DNA from: Acidiphilium acidophilum
Lineage (GTDB): Bacteria; Pseudomonadota; Alphaproteobacteria; Acetobacterales; Acetobacteraceae
DNA length: 64,000 nt
NCBI RefSeq assembly: GCF_033842475.1
Contig: NZ_JAWXYB010000018.1
Location: 1,533,501-1,597,500, forward strand
Reading direction: 5' to 3'
Part shown: positions 44,933 to 53,764 of the stretch, one piece after another
Position numbering within the stretch: the stretch's first letter is position 1
Layout of the letters: each line of letters starts with the position of its first letter
Notes under the pieces: model-generated
What the model saw: the letters and a program-made list of their open reading frames with translations, nothing else
What the model was told of the DNA's origin: nothing
Databases searched by the model: none
Made by a program: the position numbers and the translations under genes

Positions 44933-45464
44933 TCGAGCCCTGCGCCGGGGCGTGGGCCAGAAGGTCGGGCGGTTCGCCGCGCAGCAGGGGGATCAATAAT
45001 TTGAGCGGGCCGCCATGGGAGACGATGATGACGGCACCGGGTATTTCGCGCAGGCGGGCGGCGATGGTGGTGATGCGGGCGAGCAGGGCCGCACCGGATT
45101 CGCCGCCGGGTGGAGCGAAATCGAGCGGGTCGGTGGCCCAGCGGTCGAGCGCGGGGCGGGGGATGTCGTTCCACGCCATTCCTTCCCACGCGCCGAAATC
45201 GATCTCGTGCAAAGCCGGATCGATGGTGGGCGTGAGGTGGTGGGCGGTGCCGATGGCATCGGCGAGGAGGCGGCAGCGCAGGGCGGGGCTGGTCAGGATG
45301 GCGGTGGGGGCGAAATGAGCGAGGCGCGCGGTGATGGCGGCGATGGCGGCGTGGCCTTCGGGGGCGAGGCCGAGATTGCTGCGCCCGTAGCAGATGCCGG
45401 GCGCGATGTCGGGTTTCGGGTGGCGCAGCAGGGCGAAGCGCGGGGTTGGGAGAGGTAGGTTCAT
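44916..45464 (-). CDS. cobC: Histidine phosphatase, probable alpha-ribazole phosphatase
   Basis: The 182-residue protein is a branch-1 histidine phosphatase: FALLRHPKPDIAPGICYGRSNLGLAPEG (His15 as nucleophile), TSPALRCRLLADAI, HEIDFGAWEGMAW and the second His in VIIVSHGGPLK. RHP, in place of RHG, is common in CobC-type members. It likely removes phosphate from alpha-ribazole phosphate or from cobalamin phosphate. The ATG at 45464 shares the tetranucleotide CATG with the bluB start on the other strand; a GTG at 45539 would extend it into bluB. Confidence 0.85.
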   Translation of the reverse strand: MNLPLPTPRFALLRHPKPDIAPGICYGRSNLGLAPEGHAAIAAITARLAHFAPTAILTSPALRCRLLADAIGTAHHLTPTIDPALHEIDFGAWEGMAWNDIPRPALDRWATDPLDFAPPGGESGAALLARITTIAARLREIPGAVIIVSHGGPLKLLIPLLRGEPPDLLAHAPAQGSITLIP

Positions 45465-46122
45465 GGCGGCGAGTGTAGCAAATGCGGACGAGTCGGAATT
45501 TTTGGCGGGTTTTGCCGGGGAGTTGATCCGCTTGTTCACGCTAAGGCGCGATGTCCGGCATTTTCGGACCGATGCGCTGCCGGACGGGTTGATCGAGGAG
45601 CTGCTCGGGGTGGCGTGCCTGTCGCCTTCGGTGGGTTACAGCCAGCCGTGGCGGTTCGTGATCGTGGAGAGTGCGCGCGCGCGGGGGGCGGTGCGGGCGA
45701 GTTTCGTTGCGGCCAATGCTGCGGCGGCGGCGGGATACGAGGCGGGACGATCGGCGGATTATGCCCGGCTCAAGCTCGCCGGGCTCGATGACGCGCCCTG
45801 CCATGTCGCGGTGTTCGCCGAACCCGATCCGGTGACCGGGCACGGGCTGGGACGCCAGACCATGCCGGAGACCGTGGCCTATTCGGTGGTCATGGCGATC
45901 CATACGCTGTGGCTTGCGGCGCGGGCGGCGGGCGTGGGGGTGGGATGGGTTTCGATCCTCGATCCGCAGGCGGTGTGCTCGGCGCTCGATGTGCCGGAGC
46001 AGTGGCGTCTGATCGGGTATTTGTGCATCGGCTATCCGCAGGAGCGGCATGAGACGCCGGAACTCGAACGGCGTGGGTGGGAACGGGCGCAGCCGGTCGA
46101 GGCGGTGATCTGTCGCCGGTGA
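45463..46122 (+). CDS. bluB: 5,6-dimethylbenzimidazole synthase
   Basis: The 219-residue nitroreductase-fold protein has RRDVRHFRTDALPDGLIEELLGVACLSPSVGYSQPWRFVIVES and WVSILDPQAVCSALDVPEQWRLIGYLCIGYPQ, which are BluB landmarks. BluB uses O2 to fragment FMNH2 into DMB, the lower ligand of B12, again pointing to an aerobic life. The ATG is preceded by GAGAGG and AGG at suitable distance. It is the last clear member of the plus-strand B12 run. Confidence 0.93.
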   Translation: MAASVANADESEFLAGFAGELIRLFTLRRDVRHFRTDALPDGLIEELLGVACLSPSVGYSQPWRFVIVESARARGAVRASFVAANAAAAAGYEAGRSADYARLKLAGLDDAPCHVAVFAEPDPVTGHGLGRQTMPETVAYSVVMAIHTLWLAARAAGVGVGWVSILDPQAVCSALDVPEQWRLIGYLCIGYPQERHETPELERRGWERAQPVEAVICRR

Positions 46123-46164
46123 GCGGCCACCCTATATGGGAGACAGCAACGAGGAGATGCCGAG

Positions 46165-46803
46165 GTGAAAGCGAAATCGATCGCGCCGATGGTGATGAGT
46201 GCCGCGCTGAGCGCGTGTTCGGTGGTGGGTATCCGCTCGGGGACGCCGGAGCCGAAATACAGCGTGATCGGCCATGTCGGCACCATCGAGATCCGGCGCT
46301 ATGCGCCGCGCATCGCGGCGGAGACCACGATTGCGGGCAGTGCGGAACATGCGCGGTATCAGGGATTCCGCCGGTTGGCCGGGTATATTTTCGGGGGCAA
46401 CAAGGCGCGGGCGAAGATTGCGATGACCGCTCCGGTTGCGCAGTCGGCTTCGGAAAAGATCGCGATGACCGCGCCGGTTGCGCAATCGGCGGCGGGAGCC
46501 GGGGCATGGACGATCAGGTTTTTCATGCCGCCGGGGTATACGATGGAGACGCTGCCGGTTCCCAACGATCCGCAGGTGCATCTGGTGCCAGTGCCGCCGG
46601 AGACCTACGCCGTGCTGCGGTTTTCCGGGGTGCCGAGCCCGGCTGCGGTGGCGCGCGAACAGGCGCGGCTGCTGGCGGCGTTGAAATCCTCGGTCTGGCA
46701 GCCCGATGGCGAGCCGACCGCGTGGTTCTATGATCCGCCCTGGACGATCCCGTTCCTGCGGCGCAACGAGGCGGCGGTGCCAGTGAAGCGCGAGCCGGGG
46801 TGA
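46165..46803 (+). CDS. SOUL-family heme-binding protein, probable lipoprotein
   Basis: The 212-residue protein has a short N-terminal signal (KSIAPMVMSAALSACS, with Cys18 as a possible lipidation site) and the SOUL/HEBP domain: YSVIGHVGTIEIRRYAPRIAAET, RLAGYIFGGNKARAKIAMTAPV, FFMPPGYTMETLPVPNDPQV and TAWFYDPPWTIPFLRRNEA. KIAMTAPVAQSA occurs twice in succession (about 84-110), a duplication also seen in other family members. It probably binds heme in the envelope. The start is GTG, with GAGGAG upstream. Confidence 0.85.
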   Translation: MKAKSIAPMVMSAALSACSVVGIRSGTPEPKYSVIGHVGTIEIRRYAPRIAAETTIAGSAEHARYQGFRRLAGYIFGGNKARAKIAMTAPVAQSASEKIAMTAPVAQSAAGAGAWTIRFFMPPGYTMETLPVPNDPQVHLVPVPPETYAVLRFSGVPSPAAVAREQARLLAALKSSVWQPDGEPTAWFYDPPWTIPFLRRNEAAVPVKREPG

Positions 46804-46823
46804 TCGGCCGGGCGGCGCGGGGG

Positions 46824-48500
46824 TTAATCCCCGGGGCGCAGGAACGGGAGGTCGAGGGCGTGGGTGCGGGCACAGTCGATCGCGGTTTCGTAGCCGGCGT
46901 CGGCGTGGCGCATCACGCCGGTGGCGGGGTCGTTCCAGAGGACGCGGGCGAGGCGGGCGGCGGCGGCTTCGGTGCCGTCCGCCACGATGACCATGCCGGC
47001 GTGCTGGGAGTAGCCCATGCCGACGCCGCCGCCATGGTGCAGGGAAACCCAGGTGGCTCCAGAGGCGCAGTTGAGCAGGGCGTTGAGCAGGGGCCAGTCG
47101 GACACGGCGTCCGACCCGTCGCGCATGGCTTCGGTTTCGCGGTTGGGACTGGCGACCGAGCCGGAATCGAGGTGGTCGCGGCCGATGACGATGGGGGCGG
47201 AAAGCTCGCCGTTGGCGACCATTTCGTTGAAGGCGAGACCGAGGCGGTGGCGGTCGCCGAGGCCGACCCAGCAGATCCGCGCGGGCAGGCCCTGAAAGGC
47301 GATGCGTTCGCGCGCGAGGTCGAGCCAGTGGTGAAGGTGGGGATTGTCGGGGATCAGTTCCTTCACTTTCGCATCGGTGCGGTAGATGTCCTCCGGGTCG
47401 CCGGACAGGGCGGCCCAGCGGAACGGGCCGATGCCCCGGCAGAATAGCGGGCGGATATAGGCGGGGACGAAGCCGGGGAAGTCGAACGCGTCGGTCACGC
47501 CGACATCCTTCGCCATCGCGCGGATGTTGTTGCCGTAATCGAGCACCGGGATGCCCTGACGCCAGAAGCCGAGCATGGCGCGGACCTGATCGGCCATCGA
47601 GCGTTTGGCGGCGGCGGTGACGGCATCGGGGTCGGTGGCGCGGCGGTCTTCCCATTCGGCGAGGGTCCAGCCGGCGGGGAGGTAGCCGTTGAGCGGGTCG
47701 TGGGCGGAGGTCTGGTCGGTCACCATGTCCGGGCGGATGCCGCGCGCGAGGATTTCGGGGAAAATCTCGGCGGCGTTGCCGAGCAGGCCGATCGAGACCG
47801 GTTTGCCGGCGGCTTTCGCGTGGTCGAGCATGGCCATCGCCTCATCGAGGGTACGGGCCTGGGCGTCGAGGTAGCGGGTGCGCAGGCGCATGTCGATGCG
47901 GGTGGCGGAACATTCGACCGCGAGCATCGAGGCGCCGGCCATAGTGGCCGCGAGCGGCTGGGCGCCGCCCATGCCGCCGAGGCCGCCGGTGAGAATCCAG
48001 CGTCCTGCAAGGTTGCCGTCATAATGCTGGCGTCCGGCTTCGACGAAGGTTTCGTAGGTGCCCTGCACGATGCCCTGCGAGCCGATATAGATCCATGATC
48101 CCGCCGTCATCTGCCCGTACATCATGAGGCCACGGCGATCGAGTTCGTTGAAATGCTCCCAGTTGGCCCATTGGGGCACGAGGTTGGAGTTGGCGATCAG
48201 GACGCGCGGGGCATCCGCGTGGGTGCGGAAGACGCCGACCGGCTTGCCGGACTGGACCAGCAGGGTCTGGTCGGACTCAAGGGTGGTGAGGGCGGCGACG
48301 ATGCGGTCGTAGCTGTTCCAGTCGCGGGCGGCGCGGCCGATGCCGCCATAGACGATGAGTTCCTCGGGGCGTTCGGCAACCTCGGCGTCGAGATTGTTCA
48401 TCAGCATCCGCAAGGGCGCTTCGGTGAGCCAGGAGCGGGCGGTGAGGGTGGTGCCGCGCGGGGCGCGGATGGTCCTTGCGTTATCGAGGCGGCTGGACAT
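46824..48500 (-). CDS. hutU: Urocanate hydratase
   Basis: The 558-residue protein has the family's NAD-binding core ([22 protein letters not shown]), the [20 protein letters not shown]-type block (here [15 protein letters not shown]), [45 protein letters not shown] and [19 protein letters not shown]. It converts urocanate to imidazolone propionate, the second step of histidine breakdown. Its first 20 bases overlap hutG's end. It is the last gene of the minus-strand hut operon and is convergent with the SOUL gene. Confidence 0.97.
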   Translation of the reverse strand: MSSRLDNARTIRAPRGTTLTARSWLTEAPLRMLMNNLDAEVAERPEELIVYGGIGRAARDWNSYDRIVAALTTLESDQTLLVQSGKPVGVFRTHADAPRVLIANSNLVPQWANWEHFNELDRRGLMMYGQMTAGSWIYIGSQGIVQGTYETFVEAGRQHYDGNLAGRWILTGGLGGMGGAQPLAATMAGASMLAVECSATRIDMRLRTRYLDAQARTLDEAMAMLDHAKAAGKPVSIGLLGNAAEIFPEILARGIRPDMVTDQTSAHDPLNGYLPAGWTLAEWEDRRATDPDAVTAAAKRSMADQVRAMLGFWRQGIPVLDYGNNIRAMAKDVGVTDAFDFPGFVPAYIRPLFCRGIGPFRWAALSGDPEDIYRTDAKVKELIPDNPHLHHWLDLARERIAFQGLPARICWVGLGDRHRLGLAFNEMVANGELSAPIVIGRDHLDSGSVASPNRETEAMRDGSDAVSDWPLLNALLNCASGATWVSLHHGGGVGMGYSQHAGMVIVADGTEAAAARLARVLWNDPATGVMRHADAGYETAIDCARTHALDLPFLRPGD

Positions 48501-49329
48501 CGCGGGACTCCGTGAGAATGTGGGTGAGGCAGAGATCGATGATGCGGCGCAGGAGGGTGCGGATCGGCGCGGCGCGCGCGGGTTCGTAGGGGGGTGGCCA
48601 GTTGGCCGGGGTGATCGGCAGGGGCGGTTCGTCGATATAGGCGCGGCAGGCGAGTTCGAGCTGGACGGCGTGGACGCCGTCCGGCGGGTTGCCGTAGTGG
48701 CGGGTGATGTAGCCGCCTTTGAAGCGGCCATTGACGACGTGGCTGAACGGGCTGGCGGCGCAGGCGGCGGCGAGCGAGCGGGTCAGGGCGGGGGCGGCGC
48801 TGGCATCGTTATTGGTGCCGATGTTGCAGACCGGGAGTTCACCTTCGAACAGGCGGGGGATGTGCGAGCGGATCGAATGGGCGTCGAACAGGACGATGGC
48901 GGGGTGCAGGGCGCGGAGCCGGGCGATCTCGGTGGCGAGGAGGTCGTGATAGGGCTGGAAATAGCGGGTGCGGCGGTGGTCGATTTCGGCTTCGTCGGGT
49001 TCGGTGTCGGGGTGGTAGAGGGGGTTGCCGTCGAAATCGAGGACGGGGCAGAGGCCGGTGGTGGCCATGCCGGGGTAGAGCGAGGCACCGGAAGGGTCGC
49101 GGTTGACGTCGATCACGCTGCGGGAGATCCGGGTGCGGATGATGGTGATGTCCTGCGCCTCGGCGAAATCGTAGAGGTGTTCGACCCACCAGTCGGTATC
49201 GGCGCGGGCCTGCCAGGGCGATGTGTAGCGATCCGCGATATCGGCGGGAAGCTCGGTGCCGGTATGGGGCAGGCTGAGGATCAGGCGGGACTCGCCTTGG
49301 CGGTGGGCGATGAAATCGGGGGGTGGCAT
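48481..49329 (-). CDS. hutG: N-formylglutamate deformylase
   Basis: The 282-residue protein shows [75 protein letters not shown] and [14 protein letters not shown], with the metal-binding His of the FGase family. It releases formate and glutamate, the last step of the five-step histidine route with HutF. I placed the ATG at 49329, one base from the hutH stop; an earlier start would lie in hutH. Confidence 0.95.
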   Translation of the reverse strand: MPPPDFIAHRQGESRLILSLPHTGTELPADIADRYTSPWQARADTDWWVEHLYDFAEAQDITIIRTRISRSVIDVNRDPSGASLYPGMATTGLCPVLDFDGNPLYHPDTEPDEAEIDHRRTRYFQPYHDLLATEIARLRALHPAIVLFDAHSIRSHIPRLFEGELPVCNIGTNNDASAAPALTRSLAAACAASPFSHVVNGRFKGGYITRHYGNPPDGVHAVQLELACRAYIDEPPLPITPANWPPPYEPARAAPIRTLLRRIIDLCLTHILTESRDVQPPR

Positions 49330-49330
49330 G

Positions 49331-50839
49331 TCAGTTCGCCTTGGCGATTGCGCGCAAGGCACCGCTCGCGACCAGATGGCGGGCGTGGTCGATATCGGGT
49401 GCCAGCAGCCGGTCGTCGGTCAAAGGGGGGATTTCGCGGCGCAGCAGTGCGTGGGCGGCGCGGAGCGGGGCGCTGGTTTGCAGCGGGGCGAGACAGTCGA
49501 GCGCCTGGCAGGCGACGAGGTATTCGATGCCGAGGATGGCGGCGAGGTTTTCGGTCATTTGCAGGCTGCGGCGGGCACCGTGGGTCGCCATCGAGACATG
49601 GTCTTCCTGATTGGCGGAGGTCGGGATGGAATCGATGCTGGCGGGGTGGGCCATCATGCGGTTTTCGGCGGTAAGGGCGGCGGCGGTGACATGGGCGATC
49701 ATGTAGCCGGAGTTGAGGCCGGGTTTCGGGGTCAGGAAGGCGGGCAGGCCGGAATGGGCGGGATCGACCAGCATGGCGATGCGGCGTTCCGCGATCGAGC
49801 CGGTCTCAGCGAGGGCCAGAGCCAGCAGGTCGGCGGCGAAGGCGACCGGTTCGGCGTGGAAATTGCCGCCGGAGATAACCTCGCCCTCGGCGGCGAAGAC
49901 CAGGGGATTGTCGGTCACGCCATTGGCTTCGATGGTCAGGGTGCGTTCGACCTGGGCCAGCAGGTCGAAGACCGCGCCCATCACCTGCGGCTGGCAGCGC
50001 AGGCAGTAGGGGTCCTGCACCCGGGGATCGCCGATGCGGTGGGAATCGCGGATTTCGCTGTTCGCGATCAGGCGGCGAAGGGTGGCGGCAACCTCGATCT
50101 GGCCGGGATGGCCGCGCAGGGCGTGGATACGGGGATCGAACGGGGCATCGGAGCCACGGGCGGCATCGGTGCTCAGCGCGCCGGTGATCAGGGCGGACTG
50201 GCAGAGATCCTGTGCGGCGAACAGGGCGGTGAGCGCGATGGCGGTGGAGACCTGGGTGCCGTTGAGCAAGGCGAGGCCTTCCTTCGGGCCGAGGGTGAGC
50301 GGGGCGAGCCCGGCTTCGGCGAGGGCGGTGGCGGCGGGTTTGCGCACGTCGTGAACGATGGCGTCGCCGATGCCGAGCAGGCAGCAGGTCATGTGGGCGA
50401 GGGGCGCGAGATCGCCCGACGCACCGACCGAGCCCTGGGCGGGGATGACCGGGAGGATGTCGTGCGTGAGCAGGGCGATCAGGGCATCGATCGTTTCGGG
50501 GCGGATGCCGGAGGCGCCGTGGGCGAGGCTTACGATTTTCAGGCCGAGGATCAGGCGGATGATGGGGGCGGGCAGGGGATCGCCGACGCCGGCGGCGTGG
50601 GAGAGGACGAGGTTGCGTTGCAGGGTCGCGAGGTCGGCGCGGTCGATCCGCGTCGAGGCGAGCAGGCCGAAGCCGGTGTTGATGCCGTAGACCGCGTCGT
50701 CGCGCTGGACGATCGCGGCGACGGTGGCGGCACTGGCGGCGATCGCTGCGCGGCTTTCGCCGGTGAGGGTGAGGTGTTCGCCGGTCTGGATCGCGCGCCA
50801 GTGGGAGACTGACATATGGCCGGGGTTCAGGGTGATCAT
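49331..50839 (-). CDS. hutH: Histidine ammonia-lyase
   Basis: The 502-residue protein contains the MIO-forming Ala140-Ser141-Gly142 in [43 protein letters not shown], the [15 protein letters not shown] block and SADQ-type [20 protein letters not shown]. It deaminates histidine to urocanate. The ATG overlaps the hutI stop by four bases (50836-50839). Confidence 0.97.
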   Translation of the reverse strand: MITLNPGHMSVSHWRAIQTGEHLTLTGESRAAIAASAATVAAIVQRDDAVYGINTGFGLLASTRIDRADLATLQRNLVLSHAAGVGDPLPAPIIRLILGLKIVSLAHGASGIRPETIDALIALLTHDILPVIPAQGSVGASGDLAPLAHMTCCLLGIGDAIVHDVRKPAATALAEAGLAPLTLGPKEGLALLNGTQVSTAIALTALFAAQDLCQSALITGALSTDAARGSDAPFDPRIHALRGHPGQIEVAATLRRLIANSEIRDSHRIGDPRVQDPYCLRCQPQVMGAVFDLLAQVERTLTIEANGVTDNPLVFAAEGEVISGGNFHAEPVAFAADLLALALAETGSIAERRIAMLVDPAHSGLPAFLTPKPGLNSGYMIAHVTAAALTAENRMMAHPASIDSIPTSANQEDHVSMATHGARRSLQMTENLAAILGIEYLVACQALDCLAPLQTSAPLRAAHALLRREIPPLTDDRLLAPDIDHARHLVASGALRAIAKAN

Positions 50840-52041
50840 GCGTCGTTTCCCTTCAGGATACGCTGGTGCAGGGGCGCGGGGCCGATCCAGGCGAGGATTT
50901 CGGCGGGGTCGGCGACCGACCAGATCGCGAGGTCGCAGGATTTGCCGGTTTCGAGCGAACCGGTCTCGGCGGCGAGGCCGAGAGCGCTTGCCGCGTTGAT
51001 GGTGATGCCGCGCCAGGCTTCGTCGAGGGTGAGGCCGAACAGGACGCAGGCCATGTGGGCGCAGAGGCGGAGCGACATGATCGGCGAGGTGCCGGGGTTG
51101 CAATCGGTGCCGATCGCGATGGCGCAGCCGGCGTGGCGCATGGCGGCGATATCGGGGGCGACCGGCTCGCGCAGTACGTAATAGGCACCGGGCAGCACCA
51201 CGGCGACGGTGCCGGCGGCGGCCATGGCGGCGAGGCCTTCGGGGGCCGCGTATTCGAGGTGATCGGCGGAGAGTGCGGCGAAGCGGGCGGCGAGGGCGGC
51301 ACCGCCGCCGTTGCTGAGTTGATCGGCGTGGAGTTTCACGGGCAGGCCGTGCGACCGGGCGGCTTCGAAGATTTCGGCGATTTCGGCGGGGGTGAAGGCG
51401 ATGGATTCGCAGAACCCGTCCACCGCGTCGGCGAGGTGGTCGCGGGCGATCATCGGGATCATGGTGGTGCGGATCAGGTCGAGATAGGTGGCGCGGTCGT
51501 GCTCGGGCGGGAGTGCGTGGGCACCGAGATAGGTGGTGCGGACGCGCATGGTGGCATCGTTCAGCGCGCGGGCGGTGCGGAGGATGGCGAGTTCGGTGGT
51601 CTGGTCGAGCCCGTAGCCGGATTTGATCTCGATGGTGGTGACGCCTTCGACGCGCCAGGCGGCGAGGCGGTGTGCGGCATCGGCGTGGAGCCGGGATAAG
51701 GAGGCGGCGCGGGTGGCGCGCATGCTGGCGAGGATGCCGCCGCCGCCGCGGGCGATGTCGGCATAGGGAACGCCCGCGAGGCGGCGGGCGAATTCGTCCG
51801 AGCGGTCGCCCGCGAAGATCAGATGGGTGTGGGGGTCGATCAGGCCGGGGGTGATCCAGCGGCCTTCGCAGTCGATGATTTCGGGTGCTGTGAGGGTCGC
51901 AGGCAGGTCGCGCTGGGGGCCGCACCAGATGATTTTGCCTTCGCGGCAGGCGATCGCGCCGCGTTCGATCCGGGCGAGGCCAGGCGCGGCGGCGGCGCAG
52001 GTGGCCAGATTCGCGTTGATCCAGAGCCGGTCGCAGATCAT
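50836..52041 (-). CDS. hutI: Imidazolonepropionase
   Basis: The 401-residue amidohydrolase has the metal motif [75 protein letters not shown] and [10 protein letters not shown], all HutI signatures. It opens imidazolone propionate to formiminoglutamate. The start MICDRLW at 52041 has GGGGG upstream. First gene of the minus-strand hut operon, with its promoter region next to the palindromic operator. Confidence 0.96.
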   Translation of the reverse strand: MICDRLWINANLATCAAAAPGLARIERGAIACREGKIIWCGPQRDLPATLTAPEIIDCEGRWITPGLIDPHTHLIFAGDRSDEFARRLAGVPYADIARGGGGILASMRATRAASLSRLHADAAHRLAAWRVEGVTTIEIKSGYGLDQTTELAILRTARALNDATMRVRTTYLGAHALPPEHDRATYLDLIRTTMIPMIARDHLADAVDGFCESIAFTPAEIAEIFEAARSHGLPVKLHADQLSNGGGAALAARFAALSADHLEYAAPEGLAAMAAAGTVAVVLPGAYYVLREPVAPDIAAMRHAGCAIAIGTDCNPGTSPIMSLRLCAHMACVLFGLTLDEAWRGITINAASALGLAAETGSLETGKSCDLAIWSVADPAEILAWIGPAPLHQRILKGNDA

Positions 52042-52065
52042 GTCGCCCCCTTTGCCGGAGTTCAT

Positions 52066-52083
52066 CAGTTGTATATACAACTG
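52066..52083. promoter_or_regulatory. Palindromic operator, probable HutC binding site
   Basis: CAGTTGTATATACAACTG is a perfect 18-bp palindrome midway between the divergent hutI and hutF starts (24 and 38 bases away). Its core TTGTATATACAA is like the known HutC operator of other proteobacteria. HutC (GntR family) is released by urocanate. No hutC gene is in the window. Confidence 0.8.
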
Positions 52084-52121
52084 GTCGCGAAACTTGTTCA
52101 AGTCCGATGCCGGAGGCTGCG

Positions 52122-53486
52122 ATGACACGTTGTTTGTGGTTCGACTGGGCCTGGGTTGATGAGCGGTGGCAGGAGCGGGTGGCGCTCGACATTGATGCGG
52201 CGGGGATGATTGCCGCCGTGCGGGTGGGCGTGCCGGCCGAGGAAGCCGAGATTGTGCCGGGCGCTGCGATGCCGGGGCTGGCGAACGTTCATAGCCATGC
52301 GTTCCAGCGGGCGATGGCGGGGCTGGCCGAGCGTGGCAACCGGCCCGGCGAGGATTTCTGGTCGTGGCGGCATGTGATGTACCGCATCGCCAATGAACTC
52401 GATCCCGATGAGGTCGAGGCGGTGGCGGCGATGGCTTATGTCGAGATGCTGGAGGCGGGGTTCACCGTGGTCGGTGAGTTTCATTACCTGCATCATGACC
52501 GCTCGGGTGCGGCTTATGCCGATCGGGCGGAGTTGGCCGGGCGGATCGTGGCGGCGGCGCGGGCGAGCGGGATCGGGCTGACCATGCTGCCGTGCCTGTA
52601 TAGCGCGGGCGGGATCGGGCTGGCCTTCGAGCCGGGGCAGCGGCGGTTCATCAACGGGATCGATGCGTTCGGGCGGCTGCATGAGGAGATTGCCGGGATT
52701 CTGCGGCGGGAGATGCCGGGGGCGGTGCTCGGGGTGGCACCGCATTCGCTGCGGGCGGCGCGGCCTGAGGATGTGGCGCGGATCGGGGCGATGTTTCCGG
52801 CGGGGCCGGTTCATATCCATGCGGCGGAGCAGGTGGCCGAGGTCGAGGCGTGCGTGGCGGGGCTCGGGGCGAGGCCGGTGGCGTGGTTGCTCGATCGGGC
52901 CGGGGTGGATGGGCGGTGGTGCCTGATCCATGCGACGCATATTGATAATGCCGAGATTGGCGGCCTGGCCCGCAGCGGGGCGGTGGTCGGGCTATGCCCG
53001 TTGACCGAGGCGGATCTGGGCGACGGGATTTTTCCGGGGCCGGCGTTTCTGGCGGCGGGCGGACGGTTCGCGATCGGGAGCGATTCGTTGATCCGGATCG
53101 ATGCCGCAGAGGAATTGCGGCAGTTCGATACCTCGCAGCGGTTGCGGGATCAGCGCCGGGTGGTGCTCAGCCCAGAGGGCTCGGCGGGGGCGGCACTGCT
53201 GCGGCGGGCTTGGGATGGCGGGCGGCGCGCGAGCGGTCAGGCAATGGGCCGGTTCGAGACCGGGGCGCGGGCGGATATTATTGTGCTCGATCGGGACGGG
53301 TCGGATCTCGCGGCGCTGCCGCCGTCCCTGTGGCTGGATCATTTCGTGTTCGTGGGTGGGAGGCGGGTGATCGATCGGGTTTATGCCGGGGGGGATCTGC
53401 GGGTCGAGCGGGGGGCGCACCACGCGCGGGAAGCGGTGGCGGCACGGTTTCGACCGGTGCTGCGGCGGTTGGCCGAAACATTGTGA
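52122..53486 (+). CDS. hutF: Formimidoylglutamate deiminase
   Basis: The 454-residue amidohydrolase has [20 protein letters not shown] (metal His-x-His), [69 protein letters not shown] and [15 protein letters not shown]. It turns N-formiminoglutamate into N-formylglutamate plus ammonia, the substrate for HutG. I chose ATG 52122, preceded by GGAGG, over the ATG at 52107. It is divergent from hutI. Confidence 0.96.
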   Translation: MTRCLWFDWAWVDERWQERVALDIDAAGMIAAVRVGVPAEEAEIVPGAAMPGLANVHSHAFQRAMAGLAERGNRPGEDFWSWRHVMYRIANELDPDEVEAVAAMAYVEMLEAGFTVVGEFHYLHHDRSGAAYADRAELAGRIVAAARASGIGLTMLPCLYSAGGIGLAFEPGQRRFINGIDAFGRLHEEIAGILRREMPGAVLGVAPHSLRAARPEDVARIGAMFPAGPVHIHAAEQVAEVEACVAGLGARPVAWLLDRAGVDGRWCLIHATHIDNAEIGGLARSGAVVGLCPLTEADLGDGIFPGPAFLAAGGRFAIGSDSLIRIDAAEELRQFDTSQRLRDQRRVVLSPEGSAGAALLRRAWDGGRRASGQAMGRFETGARADIIVLDRDGSDLAALPPSLWLDHFVFVGGRRVIDRVYAGGDLRVERGAHHAREAVAARFRPVLRRLAETL

Positions 53487-53487
53487 G

Positions 53488-53521
53488 GTATCGGCGCGTC
53501 CGGATCGGGGCGCGCCGATAC
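53488..53521. terminator. Hairpin after hutF
   Basis: GTATCGGCGCG (53488-53498) and CGCGCCGATAC (53511-53521) form a perfect 11-bp stem with a 12-base loop, two bases after the hutF stop. No clear U-run follows. It lies between hutF and the convergent small peptide gene and probably ends both transcripts. Confidence 0.65.
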
Positions 53522-53541
53522 TTGTGCCGATCGGTGGCGGG

Positions 53542-53616
53542 TTAGCGCGCGCCGAGCAGAACGATGGCGATAGCGGGGGCGATCAAGATCCAGATCCAGA
53601 TGAAGATGGGGTCCAT
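53542..53616 (-). CDS. 24-residue hydrophobic membrane peptide
   Basis: An ATG at 53616 with AGGA eight bases upstream starts a 24-codon frame: Met-Asp-Pro, an aromatic/aliphatic helix (FIWIWILIAPAIAIVLLG), then Ala-Arg. It would span the membrane once with the positive end at its C terminus. It resembles no small protein I can name (not CydX, KdpF or AcrZ). A five-codon longer form starting MRNKP is possible. The strong ribosome site and clean helix argue that it is translated. Confidence 0.55.
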   Translation of the reverse strand: MDPIFIWIWILIAPAIAIVLLGAR

Positions 53617-53764
53617 CGGTTTGTTCCTCATGTTTGTTCGTTTGATCGTGAGGCCCGACCGATGAGGCTGGCTTGTTATCGAGCGGGTATCTTTACGTTT
53701 AAGGTCTGCCTGCCGGGGTTTCAATAACGAATTGGCATCATCGGTGATTTCCGGGCGTTCCGGA

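Noticed and set aside
46400-46495. Duplicated KIAMTAPVAQSA segment of the SOUL protein as a recent tandem duplication
   Set aside because: A similar doubled KIAMTAPV segment is a known feature of this protein family, so it is not special to this genome.
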